NCBI RefSeq assembly: GCF_017498525.1
Contig: NZ_CP071796.1
Span: 2,728,001-2,792,000, forward strand
Length of the DNA stretch: 64,000 nt
Direction: 5' to 3'
DNA from: Ottowia testudinis
Lineage (GTDB): Bacteria > Pseudomonadota > Gammaproteobacteria > Burkholderiales > Burkholderiaceae_C
Of this stretch, positions 35,975-42,778 are shown piece after piece; the first letter of the stretch is position 1, and each line of letters opens with the position of its first letter. The notes under the pieces were generated by a model. It was not told the origin of the DNA, ran no database searches, and was given only the letters and a program-made list of their open reading frames with translations. Made by a program: the position numbers and the translations under genes.

Positions 35975-36133
35975 CAGGCCATCGTCGAACCCGGCCTGGC
36001 CAAAGAAGCTCCCGAAGACCGCTTCCAGTTCGAACGCCACGGCTTCTTCGTTGCGGATCGGAGCGAGCATGTGGCGGGCGAGAAACTGGCGTTCAACCGG
36101 GTGACGGGTTTGAAGGATTCGTGGGCGAATTAA
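35975..36133 (+). pseudogene. displaced glnS 3'-end remnant (53 codons)
   Basis: The frame reads QAIVEPGLAKEAPEDRFQFE then RHGFFVADRSEHVAGEKLAF and NRVTGLKDSWAN-stop, which aligns without gaps to the end of the intact GlnRS (QAVVEPSLASAQPEDRFQFE, LKDSWGK) with clear but partial identity (about seven in ten residues by eye). It has no start and begins abruptly after the CCCCAATTT block. Both copies share TTGAAGGATTCGTGGG (35100-35115 and 36110-36125). It marks where the original glnS ended before a related 3' end plus cargo was inserted or recombined in. Confidence 0.88.
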
Positions 36134-36167
36134 AGACGACTGTTCCAAGCCGCCTAACCCGCGGACG

Positions 36168-36180
36168 TGTCTCATAGACA
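36168..36180. promoter_or_regulatory. inverted repeat upstream of the SIR2 gene
   Basis: TGTCT-CAT-AGACA, a 5-bp perfect inverted repeat 25 bases before the SIR2 start codon. It could be a regulator site or a 5' UTR hairpin. Confidence 0.35.
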
Positions 36181-36204
36181 GATAACCAACTACACAGCGC
36201 CGCC

Positions 36205-38790
36205 ATGAAACTCGCAGAGCTAAAGAGCCAGTTAAAAGCAAAAGAACGCAGCATAAAAGACCTACTCCGATTCATCGAAACAAGGTCGGACCAGAATCCT
36301 AACCACACACTACTACTTGGCGCCGGCTGCTCTGTTACTTCCGGCGTCCGGTCAGCTAGCGCGCTCTGCAATCTGTGGCGCAGAGAAATAATTGAAGAAC
36401 TGGCGCCCACTCTCATCACATCGGGCTTAGACGAGCAACAGGACTGGCTAAAAAAGAACCAGAACGACTGGTACGATGCCCAAAAAGAGTATTCCACACT
36501 ATTCGAAAGAAAATACGACCTTCAAAGACAGCGTCGAATGTTCGTTGAAAACGAAGTTAAGGACGCTTTCCCATCAATCGGTTACACGTATTTAACCGCA
36601 CTAATCGATCAAAACTACTTTAATACGGTATTCACAACAAATTTCGACGATTTAGTCAACGAATCTTTTTTCTTGTACAGCAACGAACGCCCGATAGTCT
36701 GCGCCCACGACTCCTCCATAAACTCCGTAACGATTACCTCTAAACGCCCCAAAATCATCAAACTACACGGCGACTACTTATTCGACGACATCAAGGCCAC
36801 AGAACGCGAAACAGAGTCTCTCGATCAAAATATGAAAGAGAAATTCGTCGAATTTGCCAAAGATTATGGGCTTATCGTTATTGGTTATTCTGGCGGCGAT
36901 AGATCTATAATGGATATTATATCATTGCTCCTAAAAAATGATGAGTATTTCAAGAACGGTCTATATTGGTGCATCAGGAAAGACTCAGACGTTCCAGAGG
37001 AACTGCGACGCCTTCTATGGCGAGAGCGCGTCTATTTCGTAGAAATAGGTGGGTTTGATGAGTTGATGGCCGAGATGTACGCACATCTATCCAAAGGTGA
37101 GCTAATACCACCATCGACCACGCATGGCAGAAATAGATATGACTCCGTGATCAAAAGACTGCTGGACAATCCGACCGCATTCCCCACAACTTCCGAAAAC
37201 TTGAGAGCAGCGAAAGAAATTTTCATTCGACAATCGAAACGCAAAGCAATTGCAAATCTAATCATCAATCCAGACAGCAAAGATAAGCCGCTACCGCAAT
37301 CCGATTTCACTGATGACGATCTACTTCTTCTAACAAACCTCGAAAAATTGTTTAGAGAAAAGAAGTACGAAGAACTAATTGCAGAATCACGAATTCACCT
37401 TCACAATATTGCAGACTCTAGCGTCGGGGATCGTATTGCGAGTATGCTAATTAACGCATATATTGCGCTTCGCCAAGATCATGAAGCTAAGAGGGTAGCC
37501 GATCATATGGACTCGATTTCCCCTTGCAGCAGTAAATGGCTCTTAAAGAAGGCGAGATTGATAAATGCACCCAAAGATAAACTTGAGATACTCGAACTAG
37601 CTCTTTCACGTGATATATATTCTTCCGAAGCCCTAAGAGCACTCGGTCGTTGGCACTCCGATCAGTGCGGCATTACGATGGGAGAAGCGAGAAAGCAAGC
37701 TTACGAAAGCGCATATGACTATTTCAAGAAGTCAATTGTTGCGGCACCCTCAAAAAGCAACCTAGCATGGTCACTTCAACATGAATTGGTAAGGCAACAT
37801 GAGAAAAACAAACCCAGAAAAAATGATCGCTTAAATGAAATCGAAACAACTTTGGCTCACCAAGGCGCCTTAGATTGGGGTCTTCTTAACCTAAAGGTGG
37901 AGCGACTTGATAAGGATCAAAATAAAATCGCATTTAACCAGCTAGTTGAACAGATCGGTCAGGGCAAGACACGAGCGCCAAAGAGCCTAAAAATTCACTT
38001 CGACCGACTTTTGCTTCGTGCGCACATAAATTATGAACAGTACGATGACGCAAAACTTATTTTAGATGAGTTACACTCATCTCAAGAGCATGTTTCTGAT
38101 TCCGGGCTAGCTTACGATATCGCAAAGGCAATGAGAAAGAACTTTGCGATGGATGATCTCGCCGCTTCTGTCCTGAAGGATAATTTGGCAGCGGATGACT
38201 TCGACGCGACAGTATTCTCGTATTTGTTTAGAACACTCTTAGATATCAGCTATTATGATGAGGCAAAACAACTCCTCGATAGATTCGCAGAGAACGTGTT
38301 GGACACGCACGAATGGAGGCTGCGGCACGAATACCATGAGCGAATCGGTGATTTTGCGAGCGCTCTGGACGCATTAGAAAAACGGGAACACCTCGGATCT
38401 CCGACAGACTATTCTGCCAAATCATACCTACTCCTGCGTCAAAAGAAATTCAATGAAGCAAGGGAATTCTGTCAACAATATTTGACTAGCATATCGTATA
38501 CACCCGAAGCAACAACAATTATAGTAAATCTGGAGGTAGCACGAAAGCATCTAAAATCAAAACCAGATAATGGCCGCCTAGATGCCGTGATTGCTTACGA
38601 GCCAACAGATGTGAACAAAGCAGTTGTAGCGGCACTTAAAGATCACAAAAAGGAAGCGCTTTCACATATAGAAAATCAACTCAAGAAAGACAAGACCTTC
38701 CGATTTGATATTTCTCGCTGGCCAGTATTCGAAGAAATCTCTAAAGAGCCGGAATATCAGAGAATTGCGGCTGCATTTAAGCATAACTAA
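36205..38790 (+). CDS. SIR2-domain protein with C-terminal helical repeats, putative antiphage NADase
   Basis: 861 aa. The N-terminal SIR2-like domain (about residues 30-290) keeps the NAD-site motifs: LLLGAGCSVTSGVRS (GAG at 39-41), FTTNFDDLV (144-148), catalytic-type His188 in IIKLHGD, and VIGYSGGDRSIMD (227-232). The remaining 550 residues look like TPR-type helical repeats (LEKLFREKKYEELIAESRI, YDDAKLILDELHSS, YDEAKQLLDRFAENV) without a P-loop. SIR2 effectors joined to sensor regions deplete NAD in several antiphage systems (for example DSR, Avs5), so abortive defence is the likely role. The gene is clearly richer in A/T and uses different codons from its neighbours, a sign of transfer. 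No partner gene is adjacent; the start has no obvious RBS. Confidence 0.8.
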   Translation: MKLAELKSQLKAKERSIKDLLRFIETRSDQNPNHTLLLGAGCSVTSGVRSASALCNLWRREIIEELAPTLITSGLDEQQDWLKKNQNDWYDAQKEYSTLFERKYDLQRQRRMFVENEVKDAFPSIGYTYLTALIDQNYFNTVFTTNFDDLVNESFFLYSNERPIVCAHDSSINSVTITSKRPKIIKLHGDYLFDDIKATERETESLDQNMKEKFVEFAKDYGLIVIGYSGGDRSIMDIISLLLKNDEYFKNGLYWCIRKDSDVPEELRRLLWRERVYFVEIGGFDELMAEMYAHLSKGELIPPSTTHGRNRYDSVIKRLLDNPTAFPTTSENLRAAKEIFIRQSKRKAIANLIINPDSKDKPLPQSDFTDDDLLLLTNLEKLFREKKYEELIAESRIHLHNIADSSVGDRIASMLINAYIALRQDHEAKRVADHMDSISPCSSKWLLKKARLINAPKDKLEILELALSRDIYSSEALRALGRWHSDQCGITMGEARKQAYESAYDYFKKSIVAAPSKSNLAWSLQHELVRQHEKNKPRKNDRLNEIETTLAHQGALDWGLLNLKVERLDKDQNKIAFNQLVEQIGQGKTRAPKSLKIHFDRLLLRAHINYEQYDDAKLILDELHSSQEHVSDSGLAYDIAKAMRKNFAMDDLAASVLKDNLAADDFDATVFSYLFRTLLDISYYDEAKQLLDRFAENVLDTHEWRLRHEYHERIGDFASALDALEKREHLGSPTDYSAKSYLLLRQKKFNEAREFCQQYLTSISYTPEATTIIVNLEVARKHLKSKPDNGRLDAVIAYEPTDVNKAVVAALKDHKKEALSHIENQLKKDKTFRFDISRWPVFEEISKEPEYQRIAAAFKHN

Positions 38791-38862
38791 ATATCGCACT
38801 CCAATACGGCAGGTCGATTTCTAGCAGGCGCTCACCTCGGCGCCCCCAGCCCCAAAGACGCA

Positions 38863-38896
38863 GGGGGAAATTGGGGTCAGGGCAAGATTTCCCGGG
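38863..38896. repeat. right-border inverted copy of the SIR2-module repeat
   Basis: GGGGGAAATTGGGGTCAGGG then CAAGATTTCCCGGG. In opposite orientation to 35913-35945, the two enclose the glnS remnant and the SIR2 gene. Confidence 0.7.
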
Positions 38897-38962
38897 AAAG
38901 ACTCCCCATGCCCCACGACATGCGCTGATGAAGGCATCTCTCCGTTTTCGATAGATACGGAT

Positions 38963-38987
38963 AAATTGGGGTCAGATCAAAATATCC
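38963..38987. repeat. third copy of the AAATTGGGGTCAG repeat
   Basis: AAATTGGGGTCAGATCAAAA continuing TATCC, direct orientation relative to 38863-38896, 13 bases before the Mrr-like start codon. Confidence 0.65.
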
Positions 38988-38999
38988 AGCACCTGAATC

Positions 39000-39917
39000 A
39001 TGGCACGTCGTAAACCCAAACACACCTTCTTGTCGGCAGGCGCCAGTCTGATGGGTATTGGGTTGATGTTTCTGCTACTTCCCGCAATGCTCGGCACGCG
39101 TCCGGTGATGGTCGCCATCGGTCAAGGGCTGTGGATGCCAGGTTGGTTCGCGTTGGGTGCCGGGGCGGTGCTGCTGGCATTGCATTGGCTGGTGCGTCAG
39201 CGCAGCGCAGCTGCAGCGAAGTTGCCTCAGATCGAACGCAGACACGCCGCGCACCGCGTTTCGCAGACCCTGAGTCAGGTCGAACCCACGCTGGAACCCG
39301 CGACACGCGAGGCCCGCTCGCCCGCCCCTGCCCTGGCTCACGAGCGCCTGACCCACTGGAACCCCGAAGTCTTCGCCGCCATCGAATGGCGCCGGTTCGA
39401 GGCGGTGGTGGAAGCGCTGTTTGCCCAGGCCGGCTTCGAGACGCGGGCGCAGACGCACGGGGCAGATGGCGGGGTGGATGTGTGGCTGCATTCTCGCCAC
39501 GCGGGCGGCGCGCCGGTGGGCGTGGTGCAGTGCAAGCATTGGCAGGGCAAGCCGGTGCCGGTGTCGGCCATGCGCGAGTTCTTCGGGGTGATGGCGTCGC
39601 ACGGGCTCAAGCGCGGCACCTACGCCACCACGTCGCGCTTTACGCCCGAAGCGCTGGCCTTTGCCAATGCCAACGGCATCAACGCGCAAGATGGCGATGG
39701 CTTGCTCAAGCTGATCGCCACACGCACGCCCGAGCAGCAGAGCGCGCTGCTGGCGATGGCCTTCGACGGCGAATACTGGCGCCCCACCTGCGCCAGCTGC
39801 GGCATGAAGATGGCCGAGCGCACCGCCCGTAGCAACGGCAAGCGCTTCTGGGGCTGCGTGAACTTTCCGCACTGCAAGGCCACGTTGCCGATGCCGGCTG
39901 CCACCGGCGCCGCATGA
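39000..39917 (+). CDS. membrane-anchored Mrr-like restriction endonuclease with zinc finger
   Basis: 305 aa. Two N-terminal hydrophobic helices (LMGIGLMFLLLPAMLG; WFALGAGAVLLALHWLV) are followed by a linker and an Mrr_cat PD-(D/E)xK nuclease fold (about residues 118-235): WRRFEAVVEALFAQAGFETR, ADGGVDVWLHS (Asp156/Asp160), VVQCKHWQGKPV (Gln177-x-Lys179) and GTYATTSRFTPEALAFAN. A C-terminal topoisomerase-type zinc finger has CASCGMKM and GCVNFPHCKATL. Mrr proteins cut modified or foreign DNA; the membrane anchor suggests action on entering DNA. High G+C, unlike the SIR2 gene. The ATG at 39000 lacks an RBS. Confidence 0.82.
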   Translation: MARRKPKHTFLSAGASLMGIGLMFLLLPAMLGTRPVMVAIGQGLWMPGWFALGAGAVLLALHWLVRQRSAAAAKLPQIERRHAAHRVSQTLSQVEPTLEPATREARSPAPALAHERLTHWNPEVFAAIEWRRFEAVVEALFAQAGFETRAQTHGADGGVDVWLHSRHAGGAPVGVVQCKHWQGKPVPVSAMREFFGVMASHGLKRGTYATTSRFTPEALAFANANGINAQDGDGLLKLIATRTPEQQSALLAMAFDGEYWRPTCASCGMKMAERTARSNGKRFWGCVNFPHCKATLPMPAATGAA

Positions 39918-39929
39918 GTTCTTGATCAG

Positions 39930-39982
39930 TATATTTTTTATAGCTGGTCGCGCTTGCCCATCAAGCGCTGGAGCCGGTTTTG
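39930..39982. repeat. Comamonadaceae-type palindromic repeat, copy 10
   Basis: TTTTTTATAGCTGGTCGCGC, TTGCCCATCAAGCGCTGGAG, CCGGTTTTGG. It is downstream of the Mrr-like gene. The rest of 39983-40068 shows no gene. Confidence 0.78.
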
Positions 39983-40068
39983 GCTCCTAACCGCAAGACA
40001 ACGGCGGGTCAAGTGAAAGCACCCTATTGAATCAAGCCCCATGAGATCAACCAATCACCCATCACCAA

Positions 40069-40107
40069 CCCCAATTTGGGTCTAATCAAACCCAATTTGG
40101 GTATAAA
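40069..40107 (+). promoter_or_regulatory. tandem CCCAATTTGGGT operators and promoter of the HTH-nucleotidyltransferase gene
   Basis: CCCAATTTGGGT occurs at 40070-40081 and 40091-40102, centres 21 bp apart (two helical turns), so dimers would bind the same DNA face. The second copy abuts TATAAA (40102-40107), a likely -10. The start codon at 40117 is only nine bases past it, suggesting a leaderless or nearly leaderless mRNA. The encoded HTH protein is the obvious candidate repressor. Confidence 0.6.
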
Positions 40108-40116
40108 CTAGACGCC

Positions 40117-40710
40117 ATGACTCTCATCGGCGATGCCCTCTTCCCCGCCACGCGGCAGCGCGTGCTGGCGGTGCTGTTCGGGTCGCCGGATCGCAGCTTC
40201 TACGCCAACGAGCTCATCGGGCTGGCGCGTTCGGGCACGGGGGCGGTCCAGCGAGAGTTGGCCAGTCTGCTGGGCGCCGGGTTGGTGACGGTGCGCGAGC
40301 AGGGCAACCAGAAGCACTATCAGGCCAACGCCGCCTCGCCCGTGTTTGTTGAGTTGCGCGGGCTGGTGCTCAAGACGGTGGGGCTGGCTGACGTGCTGCG
40401 CGGGGCGCTGGCGCCGCTGGCGGAGCAGATCGCAGCGGCGTTCGTCTATGGATCGGTGGCGCGCCACGCCGACACGGCCGCCAGCGACGTAGACGTGCTG
40501 GTGGTGAGTGACTCGCTGGGCTATGCCGAACTGTTCGGTGCACTGGAAGGCGCGGCGCAGACGCTGGGCCGCGCCATCAACCCCACGCTCTACACCCGCG
40601 CCGAGCTGGCGCGGCGCCGCGCCCAAGACAACGCCTTCGTCACCCGCGTGCTGACGCAGCCGCGCATCTGGCTGCTGGGCGATGAAGGGGTTCTGGCAAA
40701 TGGCGACTGA
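40117..40710 (+). CDS. HTH-domain nucleotidyltransferase (MNT-type antitoxin-like)
   Basis: 197 aa. The N-terminal winged helix (about residues 8-80) reads RQRVLAVLFGSPDRSFYANE, ARSGTGAVQRELASLLGAGL and KHYQANAASPVFVELR. The C-terminal minimal nucleotidyltransferase motif is AAFVYGSVARHADTAASDVD then VLVV (GS followed by DxD). MNT proteins paired with HEPN genes form type VII toxin-antitoxin modules in which the MNT AMPylates the HEPN toxin. Here the fused DNA-binding domain would add autoregulation through the tandem operators. Overlaps the next gene by 11 bases. No Shine-Dalgarno, in line with a leaderless transcript. Confidence 0.8.
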   Translation: MTLIGDALFPATRQRVLAVLFGSPDRSFYANELIGLARSGTGAVQRELASLLGAGLVTVREQGNQKHYQANAASPVFVELRGLVLKTVGLADVLRGALAPLAEQIAAAFVYGSVARHADTAASDVDVLVVSDSLGYAELFGALEGAAQTLGRAINPTLYTRAELARRRAQDNAFVTRVLTQPRIWLLGDEGVLANGD

Positions 40711-41119
40711 CCCGCTGCTCAACCTGAGCGGCCCGGGCAAGCCGTTGAAGGCCGAGCCGCCCGACGCGGCCGAGACCGCCGGCCTGCTGCGCACCGGCCG
40801 CGCGCGCCTGATGGATGCCGGCAACGCCGCGCTATCGCTCGAAAGCCGGTTCGACCTGGCCTACAACGCGGCACACGCCCTGTGCCTGGCCGCGCTGCGG
40901 CGCCGGGGCTTGCGGCCCAGCCAGCGCTACATCGTCTTTCAGGTGTTGCCGCACACGCTGGGGCTGGGGCCGGAGGTGTGGCGGGTGCTGGACAAGTGCC
41001 ACAACATCCGCAACCTGGGCGAATACGAGGGGCTTCTGGACATTGACGAGCGCCTGGTCAGCGGCTTGATTGACGCGGCGCGGCGCGTGGACGAGGCGTT
41101 GCGCGCGGTGGGCGCATGA
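40700..41119 (+). CDS. HEPN-like partner protein of the HTH-nucleotidyltransferase
   Basis: 139 aa, mostly helical: SRFDLAYNAAHALCLAALRR, RYIVFQVLPHTLGLGPEVW, KCHNIRNLGEYEGLLD. Order and overlap with the MNT gene match MNT-HEPN modules. However the HEPN ribonuclease motif R-N-x4-H is seen only as RNLGEYEG, with no histidine in the expected place, so RNase activity is doubtful; it may be a catalytically inactive variant or a related family. The ATG at 40700 has GAAGGGG about nine bases upstream. Confidence 0.65.
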   Translation: MATDPLLNLSGPGKPLKAEPPDAAETAGLLRTGRARLMDAGNAALSLESRFDLAYNAAHALCLAALRRRGLRPSQRYIVFQVLPHTLGLGPEVWRVLDKCHNIRNLGEYEGLLDIDERLVSGLIDAARRVDEALRAVGA

Positions 41120-41212
41120 ACCCACAGAAGGCCTGCGCGTCGGCGGCATGAGCGTGGCGGGTTTGCAGCGCCAACGGCTGCTGCATCCATCCTGACGAAG
41201 CATAAAAACTAT

Positions 41213-41262
41213 GATTTCAATAGCTGCTTGCGCAAGCTGCACAAGCGCCACAGGCCTATTTA
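41213..41262. repeat. Comamonadaceae-type palindromic repeat, copy 11
   Basis: ATTTCAATAGCTGCTTGCGC, AAGCTGCACAAGCGCCACAG, GCCTATTTA. It is between the convergent HEPN-like gene and fic, touching the fic stop codon (41260-41262). Confidence 0.75.
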
Positions 41263-42426
41263 TGCCTGAACGCCAGTCTGCTCCGCCGACCCCACATCAT
41301 CCGCCAACCCATACCGCGTGCCCCTGCCTTGCCCCGTGCGGTTGAGCAAACCCAGCTCGGTCAGATGCGTCAGCTCGCGGTACGCCGTGGCACGCGAGAC
41401 GCCGGTGAGGTTGACGTATTTCTCGGTGCTCAGGCCGCCCGCAAAACCCTCCGGCCCGGCGTCGAACAGGCGGCCCAGGGCTTTGCGCTGGCTGGCGCTC
41501 AAGGCGGGGTAGTCGGCCTGGATGCGGGCCCAGAAGCGCGTCTTGGCCAGCGCCGCCTGGATGTGGGTGGTGGCGGCTTCGCACGCCCCCTGCACGCGGG
41601 CAGCGAACCACTGCACCCACGGCGTCACATCCACATCAGGGCGGCCGGTGGCGGCCTGCAGGTGCGCGTAGTAGTCGGCGCGGGCGTGCAGCAGCTGGGT
41701 AGATACGCTCATCAGCCGCTGCGGGCTTTGCATGTCCTGCGCCAGGGCCAGCTCGACGATGGCGCGGCCGATGCGGCCGTTGCCGTCTTCGAACGGGTGC
41801 ACGGCCTCGAACCACAGGTGCGCCAGCGCGGCGCGCGCCAGCCCGTCGATCTGGCCCCGGCTGGCGTTGAACCATTGCAGCCACTCGGCCATGTGCGCGG
41901 GCACGTCGGCGGACGCAGGGGCTTGGTAGTGCACCACGTCGGGCTTGCCGAAGCGTGGGGTCACGATCTGCATCGGCTCAGGATGCGTTCGCCAGCCGCC
42001 GGTGACGATGGGCTGCATACCGCTGCGCCCGGTGGGGAACAGAGCAGCGTGCCAGCCGAACAGGTCGTCGGCCGTGATCGCGTGCTGCCACTGGCCCACG
42101 GCGGCCTGCAGCACGTCGAGTGTGGCCTCGGTGCGTGGGTCGCGCGTGCCAGCGCTGGCGCCGGGCAGGCCAAGCCGCCGCGCGGCTGAGGCGCGCACGC
42201 TGTTCACCTGCAAAACTTCGCCCTCGATCTGCGCCGTGGCGATGGCCTCTTGCGTCCACTCGGTGAGTTGCAGTTCAGCCAGGTCCACCAGTTGCAGGCT
42301 GCTGGCCAGCCCCAGCAAGCGCCCCTGCGCCAGCCGGGCAGCCGAGAAGGCCGGCTGCAGCGCCTGGGGGTTGAAGTGCAGCGCGGGCCAGTCAGGCGCC
42401 TGCCAGATCCATCGGGTTGTGGTCAT
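41260..42426 (-). CDS. Fic-domain protein (class II, with winged-helix C-terminus)
   Basis: 388 aa. The Fic AMP-transferase motif is AVHPFEDGNGRIGRAIVELA with catalytic His210. The auto-inhibitory motif T/SxxxEG is seen as TAQIEG (residues 64-69) in the N-terminal helix, so it is a class II enzyme held off in cis. The flap region VTGGWRTHPEPMQIV and the C-terminal winged helix (NLTGVSRATAYRELTHLTEL, GLLNRTGQGRGTRYG) are typical of DUF4172-type Fic proteins. Target unknown; AMPylation of host proteins, possibly self-limiting. Upstream lies a dense array of inverted repeats, suggesting that the winged helix regulates its own promoter. Confidence 0.9.
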   Translation of the reverse strand: MTTTRWIWQAPDWPALHFNPQALQPAFSAARLAQGRLLGLASSLQLVDLAELQLTEWTQEAIATAQIEGEVLQVNSVRASAARRLGLPGASAGTRDPRTEATLDVLQAAVGQWQHAITADDLFGWHAALFPTGRSGMQPIVTGGWRTHPEPMQIVTPRFGKPDVVHYQAPASADVPAHMAEWLQWFNASRGQIDGLARAALAHLWFEAVHPFEDGNGRIGRAIVELALAQDMQSPQRLMSVSTQLLHARADYYAHLQAATGRPDVDVTPWVQWFAARVQGACEAATTHIQAALAKTRFWARIQADYPALSASQRKALGRLFDAGPEGFAGGLSTEKYVNLTGVSRATAYRELTHLTELGLLNRTGQGRGTRYGLADDVGSAEQTGVQA

Positions 42427-42490
42427 TTGAAGCGTATTCTAGGTTTTTACGCTTTATATTTGAAGCGCAAATGATGGGATTGCGCTTCAA
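42427..42490 (-). promoter_or_regulatory. inverted-repeat operator array upstream of fic
   Basis: TTGAAGCGCAA (42460-42470) and TTGCGCTTCAA (42480-42490) form a perfect 11-bp inverted repeat with a nine-base loop. Closer to the gene AAGCGTA (42430-42436) pairs with TACGCTT (42448-42454). All share a GAAGCG half-site, as expected for cooperative repressor binding. Confidence 0.55.
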
Positions 42491-42493
42491 CAG

Positions 42494-42640
42494 TCAGGTT
42501 TCTTCCTCCGTCATTCGGGCTTTCGCCGGAATGACGGCAAGCAGCAATGCCAGCCCGTAGCACGCTGCCCTCCGCTCGCCCGTGCGCGAGAGCAGCCCAC
42601 GCTCGGTCAGTTGCGTGAGCTCGCGGTGGGTCCTGTACGC
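42494..42640 (-). pseudogene. 3' remnant of a second fic-like gene
   Basis: On the minus strand the frame reads HRELTQLTERGLLSRTGERR then AACYGLALL, closely matching the winged-helix end of the intact Fic (YRELTHLTELGLLNRTGQGR). It then runs into a CATTCCGGCGAAAGCCCGAA-type repeat and stops near 42494. Nothing upstream of it resembles the rest of Fic, so it is a truncated duplicate. The remaining 42640-42778 is leader for the next gene. Confidence 0.7.
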
Positions 42641-42778
42641 CTGCCTCTTGAAACGGAGCAGCCCTTCAGGCCGCCGAAGAAATCAGAGTGCGCCGACGAT
42701 GGATGCCCCGCAGAACGGCCTTACGATTCCGCCCAGCGTCGTGAAACACTTCGAGCCCGCTTCGACCCCGGAGAACCC

